The notes: generated by a model not told the origin, from the sequence alone. A stretch of 64,000 nucleotides of DNA from Pseudomonas prosekii (GCF_900105155.1 NZ_LT629762.1:5651501-5715500), one strand, 5' to 3'. Positions 32,897 through 41,550 are shown, counted from the stretch's first letter. Translations and numbers: made by a program.

Positions 32897-33816
32897 CAGT
32901 TCACTACTTGGTCAGCGGCAACAAAAGCAAACGTGGCGGTTCCTGTAGAGGAATTGCCGGGGGTCAGGCGAATAATCGGAATAACGATCTTCGGGTTTGT
33001 CGAGTTATTGAAATCTCGCTGGTTGTATTGAGCGTCGGCCAGGCCAGCGTTAGTGCCACCAGCAATATAGAAGAACGCCATGATCGGGAATGTATTGGGG
33101 CGGCCCGCAGTCCAGGTCTTGATGATGACCTCGTTATGTTCCACGAATCCTGTCTCTGCCATCAGCGATTTGGCGCGCACGGACTGGTAGAACGCAGGGC
33201 CGGACAAGGTATTGCGAACGTCCGTTACATCAAAGCCGCATTGGCGCAAATTCTGTTGGGTCCCCGGCAGCTTCCACACTGCGAGCCACTGTTCGGCGAT
33301 GGTGACATTGGCACTGTGGCAGCGTTGACTCTGCGCCGGGTAATTGGCGGAGGGTCCGCATACTTGCGTGGCACTTCGGTGCCAACCCCAGGCATCCATT
33401 GGGTACGAGCACAGATAATCAAGGTCAATCTTGTCGGCCGGCGCTTCGAAGATCGGGTACAGGATGTAACCATTGCCATAACCCCAGGCCAGGCGTCCAA
33501 AGTTTGCATCGGCGCGCAAATAAGAGAACGAGACACCGCCGCTTTTTACCGATACGGGGCTTGGGTCCCAGACTTTATAAGCCGGATCCTCGACCGTGAC
33601 GCGCAGGGTCACGCCCGAACACAGAAACGCCGGTTGAGAGTCGGATTTGTTGCAGTTGGCAAATGTTCTCCCGTAGAGCGTGGTCAATTGAGTGGCAACG
33701 GCTTGACCCTTGGCTGTATTGGATAAAGTACCCATTTCACCATTCGTTTGCGTGGTGACCTGACTGCAGCCTGCAACTAATAAAACTATGAAAAAACCCA
33801 TGACGTAGCGCATCAC
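32896..33816 (-). CDS. Halovibrin-like lipoprotein, copy 1
   Basis: A 306-residue protein with a signal ending LLVAGC (Cys17), then a linker and the same domain as copy 2: PAFLCSGVTLRVT, VWDPSPVSVKSGG, FSYLRADANFGRLAWG, YPAQSQRC, CGFDVTD and IMAFFYIAGG. The two are clearly paralogues but diverged (roughly half of the residues agree), so this is an old duplication. They may be a two-component secreted or surface enzyme with NAD-related activity, as in Vibrio, but the catalytic residues were not identified. It lies 70 bases after the unknown gene at 33886 in the same direction. Confidence 0.7.
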   Translation of the reverse strand: MMRYVMGFFIVLLVAGCSQVTTQTNGEMGTLSNTAKGQAVATQLTTLYGRTFANCNKSDSQPAFLCSGVTLRVTVEDPAYKVWDPSPVSVKSGGVSFSYLRADANFGRLAWGYGNGYILYPIFEAPADKIDLDYLCSYPMDAWGWHRSATQVCGPSANYPAQSQRCHSANVTIAEQWLAVWKLPGTQQNLRQCGFDVTDVRNTLSGPAFYQSVRAKSLMAETGFVEHNEVIIKTWTAGRPNTFPIMAFFYIAGGTNAGLADAQYNQRDFNNSTNPKIVIPIIRLTPGNSSTGTATFAFVAADQVVN

Positions 33817-33885
33817 ATACCTCGTCCGCAGACTTGATAAGACGTTATTGATAAAAAGCTCGATGGAGTGAATTGCTGGCGAAGT

Positions 33886-35283
33886 TTATAAAGTCACTCT
33901 TAAACACCACGAAAATATAATCGGCTCGCCAGTCCCGATTTTTCTGATTGTGTAGTTGAACATCACAGGCACGCCTCGGTTTTCCGTGAGCCATGACTGA
34001 TGGACCGGGATGTTGGTATGCAGCGCTTGAGTAATCGGGATCTCGGCACTGTCGCGTATTGCTCTGCCATACAGGCGCAAACGCACGGAGTAGTTGCCAT
34101 CAAGCGTGGGGTAATAAGCCCTGATATTCAGTCGGTCCGCGGACAGGGTTGGCTCTTGCAAGTGATGGCGTTGGCGGGTGATCGTGATGTCGCGGTCTCT
34201 GGACGGTATATCGACGGTGGTCTGCGGCAGCCTGACTGTGTACGAAATTTCTGCACGGCTGCCGATGGTGTCTACAACTTCCAGGCGGGGGATCTTGAAC
34301 GTTAATGTTTGCCCGGCACGGCTGATGGTTTGAATTTCACTGCCGTAAGAAGTGCGCCGGCCGAGCCAATACACCTTTACCGTTTGTCCCGCAGCGGAAC
34401 CGGTATAGGCGACCTGAACGGTTGCAAACTCGGCACTGTAGAAGTCTTTCTCGAAGTTCAACTGCGTGCCGCTCAGTTCCTTTGCTTCAAGTACGGTTGG
34501 CGCTACCAGGTTCAAAGGCTCCGGGACTGGTTTGTCCGCCAAATCCACATTCAAGTAGGTCACCGGAGATCGGCCCGAACGGTTATACAGCTGATCAATG
34601 ACTTCGAACGAAAACGGCATCTGCGGATTGTTGCCAGCTCGCTGGAACGTATCGGTCAATAGCGTTTGCGTCACCACTGGACTGCCGGGAGCGGCCTCGC
34701 CGGGTGTGACATTACGCACGATTTGCGCGACACCCACACTCAGCTCAATACGATCGTGGGCTCTGCGGTTGACGTAATCGAAGCCGATCAGCACGCCCTG
34801 CGCGGCGCGCGTGGAATTAACGCCGCTGGCGATGACATCGGCCGGAAGTTGCAGGCGCAACCCTGCAGGTGCCGGTTCACCGGGTCGCAGGGAATGGTAG
34901 AGCACGCGCAGCGGCAACGACGTTTCGGGTGCGCCGCCGAGTCGGGTGACTTGATAGGTGATGAGATTGATATCGTCACGCAACACGCCTTTGGGGATAT
35001 AGGTCTCGACTCTGGAGTCCTCTTGACCGGCGCCGATGGTTCTTCCGGCCTCAGGGATCAGTCGATCATTTACGAGAATATTCACGTGGTCACCGATCAA
35101 CATGGGGGACGTCCATGGATCAATGAAACACTGCAGCCCCAAAGCTTTATCGTCGTAAATCGCCTTGGAAATCCCCCCGTGAGGATTTTGCGCATGGATC
35201 ACTGGGGTGATCCAACCGGGGATCATCAACGGATAAAGCACCAGGATCTGGTTTTGTGCAGACATTTCGGAAGGCTTTGCCAT
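33886..35283 (-). CDS. Large beta-rich protein of unknown function, first gene of halovibrin-like operon
   Basis: A 465-residue protein if the ATG at 35283 (MAKPSEMSAQNQILV) is used, or 484 from a GTG at 35340. The ATG is preferred because AGGTG is well placed before it and because a lux-box-like site at 35361 would put the transcript start after the GTG. No signal peptide or membrane segment is seen. The sequence is rich in alternating hydrophobic strands with repeated patterns such as DHVNILVNDRLIPE and QTVKVYWLGRRTSYG, suggesting two or more Ig-like beta-sandwich domains. I do not recognise a family. The operon suggests a link to the halovibrin-like proteins. Confidence 0.72.
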   Translation of the reverse strand: MAKPSEMSAQNQILVLYPLMIPGWITPVIHAQNPHGGISKAIYDDKALGLQCFIDPWTSPMLIGDHVNILVNDRLIPEAGRTIGAGQEDSRVETYIPKGVLRDDINLITYQVTRLGGAPETSLPLRVLYHSLRPGEPAPAGLRLQLPADVIASGVNSTRAAQGVLIGFDYVNRRAHDRIELSVGVAQIVRNVTPGEAAPGSPVVTQTLLTDTFQRAGNNPQMPFSFEVIDQLYNRSGRSPVTYLNVDLADKPVPEPLNLVAPTVLEAKELSGTQLNFEKDFYSAEFATVQVAYTGSAAGQTVKVYWLGRRTSYGSEIQTISRAGQTLTFKIPRLEVVDTIGSRAEISYTVRLPQTTVDIPSRDRDITITRQRHHLQEPTLSADRLNIRAYYPTLDGNYSVRLRLYGRAIRDSAEIPITQALHTNIPVHQSWLTENRGVPVMFNYTIRKIGTGEPIIFSWCLRVTL

Positions 35284-35360
35284 TATTTTCACCTGGTCGG
35301 GATTGGAATTTGTTAATCCGTCAAGGCGTTCATCAGACACCCGGCCTCAGTCATTGACTA

Positions 35361-35376
35361 CTGTCAGATCTGACAG
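35361..35376 (-). promoter_or_regulatory. Perfect 16-bp lux-box-like palindrome
   Basis: CTGTCAGATCTGACAG is fully self-complementary and fits the CT-N12-AG rule of LuxR/RhlR-type boxes, with the core CAGATCTG. It is 77 bases before the ATG at 35283 of the unknown gene that leads the halovibrin-like operon, and 148 bases before the divergent gene at 35525. No luxR or luxI gene lies in the window, so a LuxR elsewhere would be needed. Confidence 0.6.
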
Positions 35377-35524
35377 GTGAGCTGATGTTGTTCAGTCAAA
35401 ACCGCACCGCTGGTCGTTTACCGATGGGCAGCGCGTTATCCCGTTCTGGTTTTAATCCCCCGAGCCCCCCGTCGATCTGCCATGCTCAAAGTCCGCGACA
35501 CCGCTTCAACAAAGGAACACGGCA

Positions 35525-36019
35525 ATGAACGACGTACAGCAATTGGGCGAGATGCTTCGTCACTACGCAGACAGCGAAGCGCACAAGAAGCAATTGTTTG
35601 AATCGCAATCGAGCGTGTGGACGACGCGTATTGGTGAGTTGTTCGACCAGATCCAGCAATGGCTGGAACCGGTGCAGACCCCGACGCTGCTGGAGGTCAG
35701 CCGCGAAGCGTACGTCGCGTCCGGGCCGAGCGTGCCGGCCGAGACCTCGACCTTCAAAACCGAGAAACTGACCATTGTGATTGCCGGCAAAGCGGTCGAG
35801 TTCGTGCCGGACGTGATGGGCGCTGGCGGGCAGATTTCACTGTCGGTGATGGGCCTGACCGCCGCGCGCTACGGCAGCATTTCGCTGGTGCTGATGCCGC
35901 CTGCGGCGAATTGGCAATGGCGCAAGACCAACGGCCTGAAAGACCCGGACACTTACGCCTTCGACGCAAACTTCCTGGCGTTGCAATTGCAGAGCCTGAT
36001 CCCCCGCGAGCGCGGTTGA
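35525..36019 (+). CDS. Hypothetical protein
   Basis: A 164-residue soluble protein starting MNDVQQLGEMLRHYADSEAHKK, with AAAGGA before the ATG. The first third is helical with charged residues; the rest has alternating strands and ends LQLQSLIPRERG. No signal peptide, membrane segment or known motif is seen. It is divergent from the halovibrin-like operon and convergent with a small lipoprotein gene. Function unknown. Confidence 0.7.
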   Translation: MNDVQQLGEMLRHYADSEAHKKQLFESQSSVWTTRIGELFDQIQQWLEPVQTPTLLEVSREAYVASGPSVPAETSTFKTEKLTIVIAGKAVEFVPDVMGAGGQISLSVMGLTAARYGSISLVLMPPAANWQWRKTNGLKDPDTYAFDANFLALQLQSLIPRERG

Positions 36020-36043
36020 TCCAAGGCCCGGCGCGACGCTGGC

Positions 36044-36430
36044 TCAATCGCTCGCGACATTCAGCGTGTAGGTTCGTTGCGCCGCTTGCCCAGTGCACTG
36101 AGTGCCATAGGTGTTGAGGTAGATCGAGACTTCATAGTGCCCCGGCCGGGTCGGCGTACCGACGATATCGGCGTGGTCCTGTCCTCGTTCATAAACCAGC
36201 TTCAATCCCTCAGGCAGCGGCTGTGCCGGGTCGACATAGAACCCGGCAATCGCTACATGCGGTCGCTGCGCCTCGACACTGGCGCGGTAGGGTTTGCCGG
36301 TTGTCGCACTCGCCAGGCTGTCCGGTTGAATGGTCAGCGGTGCCCGTCCGGCACAACTGGCCAGCGTGCCCAGCTCACATCCGCTTAACAGCAGCGACAG
36401 CGCGATGGTTGAAAAAATAGCGCATTTCAT
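36044..36430 (-). CDS. Small lipoprotein with Ig-like fold, unknown
   Basis: A 128-residue protein with a lipoprotein signal (LLLSGC, Cys18). The mature part reads PLTIQPDSLASATTGKPY, PLPEGLKLVYE, IVGTPTRPGHYEVSIYL, which is the pattern of a putative Ig domain (He_PIG type). Four further Cys may pair. Its ATG overlaps the stop of a 44-codon frame (ATGA), hinting at coupled translation. The function is unknown; an outer-membrane anchor is inferred. Confidence 0.72.
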   Translation of the reverse strand: MKCAIFSTIALSLLLSGCELGTLASCAGRAPLTIQPDSLASATTGKPYRASVEAQRPHVAIAGFYVDPAQPLPEGLKLVYERGQDHADIVGTPTRPGHYEVSIYLNTYGTQCTGQAAQRTYTLNVASD

Positions 36431-36561
36431 TGTTGTTTCTGCTGTGCCGTTTCCCGATCATGGACTCGCCCGCCTGCCACAAATCGTTGATCGGTTGCGT
36501 TTACAAGTCTGGCCGAACCATCAGCAATGCACAGACGAAATTCGCCGGAGTTTCCACTCAT
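36427..36561 (-). CDS. Possible 44-residue protein coupled to the lipoprotein gene
   Basis: A short frame starting MSGNSGEFRLCIADGSARL has AGGGAAG eight bases before its ATG and ends in an ATGA overlap with the lipoprotein start at 36430. That overlap and the good ribosome site favour a real small gene or a translational leader. No family is recognised. Confidence 0.4.
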   Translation of the reverse strand: MSGNSGEFRLCIADGSARLVNATDQRFVAGGRVHDRETAQQKQQ

Positions 36562-36676
36562 ATTGAGACTTCCCTGTTTGCAATGGACCGATTCTAGACC
36601 AATCCACCGCCCAGCAACGAGCGTCTCCCATCGGCCCACCCATGACGGTTCCGAGCCCGCGCCTGACGCCATGCAT

Positions 36677-36898
36677 TCAAATCTCGATATTCCCCCAGCC
36701 CGGTTTCGCTTCCTCCGGCGCCACGGCGTTGACCTTTTTGCCCGTCGCCAGCTCGACTCGGCGCGCCACTTCCGGGTCGTCGGCGAAGGGCATCAGGCTC
36801 GCGTCCTCAAGGCTCTCGGGCGTCTGGTGCTTGAGGCAATATTCGATCGCCAGCCAAAAACCGACGACGCCCAACATATTCAGCACTGTCTCGATCAT
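36677..36898 (-). CDS. CcoQ-like small subunit paired with orphan CcoN
   Basis: A 73-residue protein starting MIETVLNMLGVVGFWLAIEYCL, with one N-terminal membrane segment and a polar tail ending KPGWGNIEI. CcoQ proteins are small single-span subunits of cbb3 oxidases, and this gene lies 8 bases after the CcoN gene on the same strand, as the ccoQ4-like gene does next to the orphan ccoN4 of P. aeruginosa. It probably joins or stabilises oxidases that contain this CcoN. The match rests on context and topology. Confidence 0.65.
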   Translation of the reverse strand: MIETVLNMLGVVGFWLAIEYCLKHQTPESLEDASLMPFADDPEVARRVELATGKKVNAVAPEEAKPGWGNIEI

Positions 36899-36906
36899 CG
36901 CAAACC

Positions 36907-38343
36907 TCAGGCGATCTGCGCTTCGCGTTCGGCCATCGCCACGTCGGCGACGCGCACGGTGCGCCAGGTGTTGTAGGCCATCAGCAACATGCCGCTGAGG
37001 AAGAACACGCCGCCGGCGAAGCGCACGACGAAGCCCGGATGGCTGGCTTGCAAGGCTTCGACGAAGGAGTAAGTCAGCGTGCCGTCGTCGTTGATCGCGC
37101 GCCACATCAGGCCTTGGGTAATGCCGTTGACCCACATCGAGGCGATGTACAGCACGGTTCCGATGGTCGCGAGCCAGAAGTGCAGGTTGATCAGCGGCGT
37201 GCTGAACATCTGCTCGCGGCCGAAGACTTTCGGCACCATATGGTAGATCGCGCCGAAGGTGATCATCGCCACCCAGCCGAGCGCGCCGGCATGCACGTGG
37301 CCGATGGTCCAGTCGGTGTAGTGGGAGAGGGCGTTGACAGTTTTGATCGCCATCATTGGTCCCTCGAACGTCGACATGCCGTAGAAGGCCAATGACAACA
37401 CGAGGAAACGCAGGATCGGGTCGGTGCGCAATTTATGCCAGGCGCCTGAGAGCGTCATCATGCCGTTGATCATCCCGCCCCAGCTCGGCGCCAGGAGGAT
37501 CAGCGACATGGCCATGCCCAGCGATTGCGCCCAGTCCGGCAGCGCCGTGTAGTGCAAATGGTGCGGGCCGGCCCAGATGTACAAGGTGATCAGCGCCCAG
37601 AAATGCACGATCGACAACCGATAGGAATACACCGGCCGCCCGACCTGTTTCGGCACGAAGTAATACATCATGCCGAGGAAGCCGGTGGTGAGGAAAAAGC
37701 CCACCGCGTTGTGGCCGTACCACCACTGCACCATGGCGTCGGTGGCGCCGGAATACACCGGGTAGGACTTGAACCAGCCCACCGGAATCGACAAGTGATT
37801 GACCATGTGCAGCATCGCGATCACCACGATGAACGCGCCGAAAAACCAGTTGCCGACGTAGATGTGCTTGGTTTTACGTTGCACCACCGTGGTGAAAAAC
37901 ACGATGGCGTAGGCAACCCAGACCACGGTCATCCACACTGCGCCGGAGAACTCGATTTCGGCGTATTCCTTGGTGGTGGTGTAGCCGAGCGGCAAGCTGA
38001 TCAGCATGATCACGATCACCGATTGCCAGCCCCAGAACGTGAACGCGGCGAGTTTGTCCGAGTACAGCCGTACCTGGCAGGTACGCTGCACCGCGTAGTA
38101 ACTGGCGGCAAATTGCGCGCTGCCGGCGAAACCGAAAATCACCAGGCTGGTGTGCAGCGGACGCAAGCGGCCGAACGTGGTCCACGGCAGGTCGAGGTTC
38201 ATTTGCGGCCAGACCAGTTGCGAGGCGATAAAAACGCCCATGGCCATGCCGACCACGCCCCAGACAATGGTTGCCACGACAAATTGGCGGACGACCTTGT
38301 AGTTGTAGGCCTCGCCGGCCCGCCCGATTGTTGCTGTGCTCAT
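36907..38343 (-). CDS. ccoN: Orphan cbb3-type cytochrome c oxidase subunit I (CcoN)
   Basis: A 478-residue catalytic subunit starting [21 protein letters not shown] at 38343; the open frame extends upstream but the family start fits here. It has about 12 membrane segments with the haem and copper ligands: [40 protein letters not shown] and [13 protein letters not shown]. It lacks CcoO and CcoP neighbours, so it must combine with those made elsewhere, as do CcoN3 and CcoN4 in P. aeruginosa. The oxidase reduces oxygen with high affinity under low oxygen. Upstream is an element also found before ccoG. Confidence 0.87.
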   Translation of the reverse strand: MSTATIGRAGEAYNYKVVRQFVVATIVWGVVGMAMGVFIASQLVWPQMNLDLPWTTFGRLRPLHTSLVIFGFAGSAQFAASYYAVQRTCQVRLYSDKLAAFTFWGWQSVIVIMLISLPLGYTTTKEYAEIEFSGAVWMTVVWVAYAIVFFTTVVQRKTKHIYVGNWFFGAFIVVIAMLHMVNHLSIPVGWFKSYPVYSGATDAMVQWWYGHNAVGFFLTTGFLGMMYYFVPKQVGRPVYSYRLSIVHFWALITLYIWAGPHHLHYTALPDWAQSLGMAMSLILLAPSWGGMINGMMTLSGAWHKLRTDPILRFLVLSLAFYGMSTFEGPMMAIKTVNALSHYTDWTIGHVHAGALGWVAMITFGAIYHMVPKVFGREQMFSTPLINLHFWLATIGTVLYIASMWVNGITQGLMWRAINDDGTLTYSFVEALQASHPGFVVRFAGGVFFLSGMLLMAYNTWRTVRVADVAMAEREAQIA

Positions 38344-38422
38344 GGTCAATTCATCCATGCAGAGTCTTGCCAGGCCACCCGGTCTGGCATGGGCTGCACT
38401 GTAGAAACCTCGCTGGAAACAA

Positions 38423-38459
38423 AACAGACTCAGGAAAAGCCGATTTATGCGGATCAGAT
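38423..38459 (-). promoter_or_regulatory. Shared upstream element, ccoN copy
   Basis: AACAGACTCAGG-N14-GCGGATCAGAT, 80 bases before the ccoN start. The same 12-mer and 11-mer with the same 14-base gap occur upstream of ccoG at 57331-57367. Read on the gene strand, it begins ATCTGATCCGC, in which CTGAT resembles one half of an ANR/FNR site (TTGAT-N4-ATCAA); a full ANR site is not evident. Confidence 0.6.
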
Positions 38460-38601
38460 TCCAGTCAGTCCTGCGGCCATTTGACACGCTCTGATACGCT
38501 TTTTCTCGCGTACAGCTGGGCCTGTAATGCGCTGCGCTGCACGTCCACAATCGCGCATCAAATGCGCGCCGCAGAGCCGATGTCAGCCACGGCAAAACCC
38601 C

Positions 38602-38628
38602 TGTAGGAGCGAGCTTGCTCGCGATAGC
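38602..38628. repeat. Pseudomonas REP element, single
   Basis: A tgtaggagcgag-type element in which GCGAGC-TT-GCTCGC forms the hairpin. It is one of at least four places in the window with this family (also 39796, 40779 and 53867). Confidence 0.85.
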
Positions 38629-38797
38629 GGTTCCACATTCAGCCCATCTGCTGGCCGCGAATTCGCCACTGCAAGCATCCCTCTATTAACCCCGCTCAAA
38701 GCTGTTTCTGCTTGGGCCGGTACTGGCATTTTGATAGAGTCCGCCGCACTCAGCGGTTTTCGCTGCATGCACGAAATCAGAAAGGGAGTCTGGCGTT

Positions 38798-39766
38798 GTG
38801 AGTTTCGGCAAGAAGATTTTAGGGCTGACCGCAGGTTTGCTGATGCTGACGTTGTGGGGCGGCTACTTTTACGTGTTCCAGGAAAATCGCGACGGGCAGT
38901 TGGGCGGCGCCAGCGACAGCACAGCGTGGTGCGGCACGCCGCCGTCCGCCGAGGCGTTGTCGCTGGGCAAGGATCAACTGACTCTGCGCGTCACCAACAA
39001 CCTGCGCGGCGAGTTCATGCTCGGCGGCTCAGTGATCGTCTCCGAGCGCACGTTCAACCGTTACGACCTCAGTCGCAACGAACTGCGCCTGCGCCTGGAA
39101 CCGCTGCAATGGTCCAACGGTGCCACGCCGATTTTCCTCGAACAGGTGAAAATCAAGGCGCTGAGCCGTAACGTCGCCGCCGACAATAAAAGCGCTTATG
39201 CCGAACTTGAACCGCGCCCGATCAGCGTGCACGGCCGGCCCAGTGATTTCCCTTTCGACAGCTATCGGTACGGCTACAAACCGGTGCTGTATTACCTCAA
39301 GGGTAACGAACGCATTGACCTGCGCTTTCGCCACATCACCACGCTGATGGAAATGTCGAACACCTTCGCACCGACCCAGAAGTACAACCGCGCCGAGTAC
39401 ATCAACGAGAAAACCCCGCTGGTGCGTGACGAGGATTACAAGCCTTACACCGCCAACGAGTGCGCGTTCAACGTCGAGCGCAAGGGCTCGTTCAAGGTGA
39501 TTGTGTTGCTGCTGTTGCTGGTGATTTGCCTGCCGCTGCTGCACGTGTTTTATCGGGATGAACCGGGTATCGATTTTCTGGCGACGCTGGTGGGAATTGG
39601 GGCGGTGCGGGTGATGCTGGTCGGGCCGTTGCAGGATTTTCAGCTGTATACCATCGACTTCCTGTTCGCGGCGGCGATTTTGCTGGTGGGGACGGTGTCG
39701 CTGATCAAAGCGATGCGCGCTAACAGTCGACGCGAGTTGGCGGCGAAGAGTGGGTCTTCGTGGTGA
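38798..39766 (+). CDS. Membrane protein of unknown function
   Basis: A 322-residue protein with a GTG start and AAGGGAG upstream. One membrane segment at the N-terminus (residues 8-27) is followed by about 200 residues of periplasmic-type sequence. Three more segments follow (about 225-305: FKVIVLLLLLVICLPLLHVF, VGIGAVRVMLVGPL and IDFLFAAAILLVGTVSLI). The soluble part is beta-rich, with the motifs LRVTNNLRGEF and HGRPSDFPFDSYRYGYKPVLYYL. No family is recognised. It stands alone between ccoN and a REP pair. Confidence 0.68.
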   Translation: MSFGKKILGLTAGLLMLTLWGGYFYVFQENRDGQLGGASDSTAWCGTPPSAEALSLGKDQLTLRVTNNLRGEFMLGGSVIVSERTFNRYDLSRNELRLRLEPLQWSNGATPIFLEQVKIKALSRNVAADNKSAYAELEPRPISVHGRPSDFPFDSYRYGYKPVLYYLKGNERIDLRFRHITTLMEMSNTFAPTQKYNRAEYINEKTPLVRDEDYKPYTANECAFNVERKGSFKVIVLLLLLVICLPLLHVFYRDEPGIDFLATLVGIGAVRVMLVGPLQDFQLYTIDFLFAAAILLVGTVSLIKAMRANSRRELAAKSGSSW

Positions 39767-39795
39767 TCAGCGATTTGCCCCGGTTGGGCTGACGT

Positions 39796-39864
39796 CTTCG
39801 CGGGCAAGCCTCGCTCCTGCAGGGATCGCAAATTCCTCCGTAGGAGCGAGGCTTGCCCGCGAAG
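39796..39864. repeat. Inverted pair of REP elements
   Basis: A 23-base sequence at 39796-39818 is repeated in perfect inverted form at 39842-39864, with 23 bases between. Each half has the GCGGGCAAGCCTCGCTCC core of the family. The pair can form a long hairpin after the membrane-protein gene and may act as a terminator or insulator. Confidence 0.85.
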
Positions 39865-39891
39865 GGGCCTTCGGATCAACCCCGCATCACC

Positions 39892-40015
39892 TCAACGCCG
39901 GATCGCCAATATCCATTTTCTTCCAGCCCTGCAACAACACCTGCGCTTTGGGCTCCTTGCCGTTCTCCAGGCCCAAGCCACACGCCGCAAGGGTTGTTCG
40001 CGGCCCACACGGCAC
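39892..40015 (-). pseudogene. Possible 3' remnant of a lost gene
   Basis: A minus-strand frame ending ENGKEPKAQVLLQGWKKMDIGDPALR, then TGA at 39892, has no start codon and no upstream body. Another frame just before it reads VWAANNPCG, as if one base had been gained or lost. It looks like the last 35-40 codons of a deleted gene. Together with the REP pair it accounts for the 319-base space between 39767 and 40085. The parent family is not recognised. Confidence 0.3.
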
Positions 40016-40085
40016 ATTATTGATTTTTAGCTATAACTACCTAGGCGTTTTCAGTCGCGCCACGATCCTCTACAGGAGTTACAGC

Positions 40086-40757
40086 ATGAAGCTTGCGTTA
40101 ATGATGAGCACACTGTGCATCGCCTCGATCGGGGTGGTCGGCTGCTCCAGTAAAGTGGTCGAGCCCGACCAGTATTCGGGGTTTCTCAAGGACTACAGCC
40201 AGCTCAAGGAGGCCAAGTCGCCGTCGGGCGCCGAGGTCATGCGCTGGATCGACCCGAAACTCGACGTGAGCAAATTCACCAGCGTCTACATCGAGCCGAC
40301 CCAGCTGTATCCCCAGCCGCAGCCAACAGTGAAAATCCCTCAGGCAACCCTCAATGGCATCACCGGTTACTACGATCAGGCGCTCAAGCGTGAACTGGGT
40401 AAATCGCTGCCATTGGCGGCCGGCCCCGGGCCTGGCGTGATGGTGCTGCGCGCAGCGATTACCGCAGTCAGCAGCAAGACCGAAGGATTGAAGCCGTATG
40501 AAGTGATCCCGATTGCTCTGGTCGCAGCGGCGGTCAGCACCGCCAGCGGGATTCGTGATCAGGAAACCACCTTGGCCACCGAAGCGGTGTTCCTCGATGG
40601 CAGCAACAACAGCGTAGTCGCGCAAGTCGTGCGCAAGGGCACGGGCAAGCCGCTGAGCAACGACAGCCAGGTGATGAAGGCCGATGACGTAAAAAGCGTG
40701 ATCGACGGCTGGGCTTCGGATCTGCATCAGTCGTATTTGAAGATCAAATCCGAGTAA
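40086..40757 (+). CDS. DUF3313-like lipoprotein
   Basis: A 223-residue protein with a lipoprotein signal (GVVGC, Cys20) followed by SSKVVEPDQYSGFLKDYSQL, the usual start of DUF3313 proteins. VYIEPTQLYP, VMVLRAAITAVSSKTEGLKPYE and GWASDLHQSYLKIK are further family marks. The location is the outer membrane or periplasm. Function unknown. ACAGGAGTTACAGC precedes the ATG. It is monocistronic, with a REP element after it. Confidence 0.82.
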   Translation: MKLALMMSTLCIASIGVVGCSSKVVEPDQYSGFLKDYSQLKEAKSPSGAEVMRWIDPKLDVSKFTSVYIEPTQLYPQPQPTVKIPQATLNGITGYYDQALKRELGKSLPLAAGPGPGVMVLRAAITAVSSKTEGLKPYEVIPIALVAAAVSTASGIRDQETTLATEAVFLDGSNNSVVAQVVRKGTGKPLSNDSQVMKADDVKSVIDGWASDLHQSYLKIKSE

Positions 40758-40778
40758 TTTGTTGCGGCTGAGCGCCTC

Positions 40779-40807
40779 ATCGCGAACAAGCTCGCTCCCA
40801 CAGTGGG
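40779..40807. repeat. REP element, single
   Basis: catcgcgaacaagctcgctcccacagtggg-type element, one base different from the 53867 copy in its stem. It follows the DUF3313-like gene. Confidence 0.75.
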
Positions 40808-41003
40808 TTGACGACCTGGTTCGATTGAGGTGACTCAGCAGCAGCTCGTTGCCCGGGATCGGGTTTGGGCCTCTTTAAATGAACAGTGAGGCTGTATCCA
40901 ATTCAGCCGACGACACATGACAATTTGTGTTTGGGCATAGGTCGTCGGGCCATTTCGTGGTTAACTTCGGCCTCTTCATATTTCCAACAGAAGGACTCCG
41001 TTC

Positions 41004-41504
41004 ATGGCTCAAGTCACTCTTAAAGGCAACCCGGTTCAAGTCAACGGCCAACTGCCACAAGCCGGTTCCAAGGCGCCAGCCTTTTCCCTGGTGGCGGGCA
41101 ATCTGTCCGACGTGACCCTGGCGAGCTTCGCCGGCAAACGTAAAGTGCTGAACATCTTCCCAAGCGTTGACACCCCGACCTGCGCCACCTCGGTGCGCAA
41201 GTTCAACGCCCAGGCCAACGAAGTCGCCAACACCGTGGTGTTGTGCATCTCCGCTGACCTGCCATTCGCCCAGGCACGCTTCTGCGGCGCCGAAGGTCTG
41301 GAAAACGTCCAGAACCTGTCGACCCTGCGTGGCGCCGAGTTCATCGAAAACTATGGCGTAGCCATCGCAGACGGCCCGCTCAAAGGCCTGACCGCGCGTG
41401 CCGTCGTCGTGCTGGATGAAAACGACAACGTGCTGCACAGCGAGCTGGTCAAGGAAATCGCTGAAGAGCCAAACTACGACGCAGCCCTCGCTGTTCTGAA
41501 GTAA
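41004..41504 (+). CDS. tpx: Thiol peroxidase Tpx
   Basis: A 166-residue atypical 2-Cys peroxiredoxin. The peroxidatic Cys60 is in [14 protein letters not shown] and the resolving Cys94 is in [13 protein letters not shown], exactly the Tpx spacing. It reduces hydrogen peroxide and lipid hydroperoxides with electrons from thioredoxin. An AGAAGGA ribosome site lies before the ATG. It is a single gene ended by a strong terminator. The protein is close to full family length and has no signal sequence, so it acts in the cytoplasm here unless exported by another route. Confidence 0.95.
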   Translation: MAQVTLKGNPVQVNGQLPQAGSKAPAFSLVAGNLSDVTLASFAGKRKVLNIFPSVDTPTCATSVRKFNAQANEVANTVVLCISADLPFAQARFCGAEGLENVQNLSTLRGAEFIENYGVAIADGPLKGLTARAVVVLDENDNVLHSELVKEIAEEPNYDAALAVLK

Positions 41505-41521
41505 GGCTTTTTACATTTGTT

Positions 41522-41550
41522 AACGGCCTGGCACTCGCCAGGCCGTTTTC
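41522..41550 (+). terminator. Terminator of tpx
   Basis: AACGGCCTGGC-ACTC-GCCAGGCCGTT followed by TTC-ATTT, 18 bases after the tpx stop. The stem is a perfect 11 bp. Confidence 0.85.

Larger units (their letters stand above)
38344..38797. other. Intergenic stretch upstream of ccoN
   Basis: This 454-base stretch separates the divergent ccoN and membrane-protein genes. It holds the shared element at 38423-38459, one REP hairpin at 38602-38628 and the AAGGGAG ribosome site for the GTG start at 38798. I see no convincing gene in the rest. Confidence 0.6.

Noticed and set aside
35361..35376. TetR or other simple operator for the gene at 35525
   Set aside because: No TetR-type gene is next to it, and the CT-N12-AG form fits LuxR-type boxes better; still not proven.
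38423..38459. Canonical ANR/FNR box for ccoN
   Set aside because: Only one TGAT half is present; the second half does not fit ATCAA, so it was not called as an ANR site.
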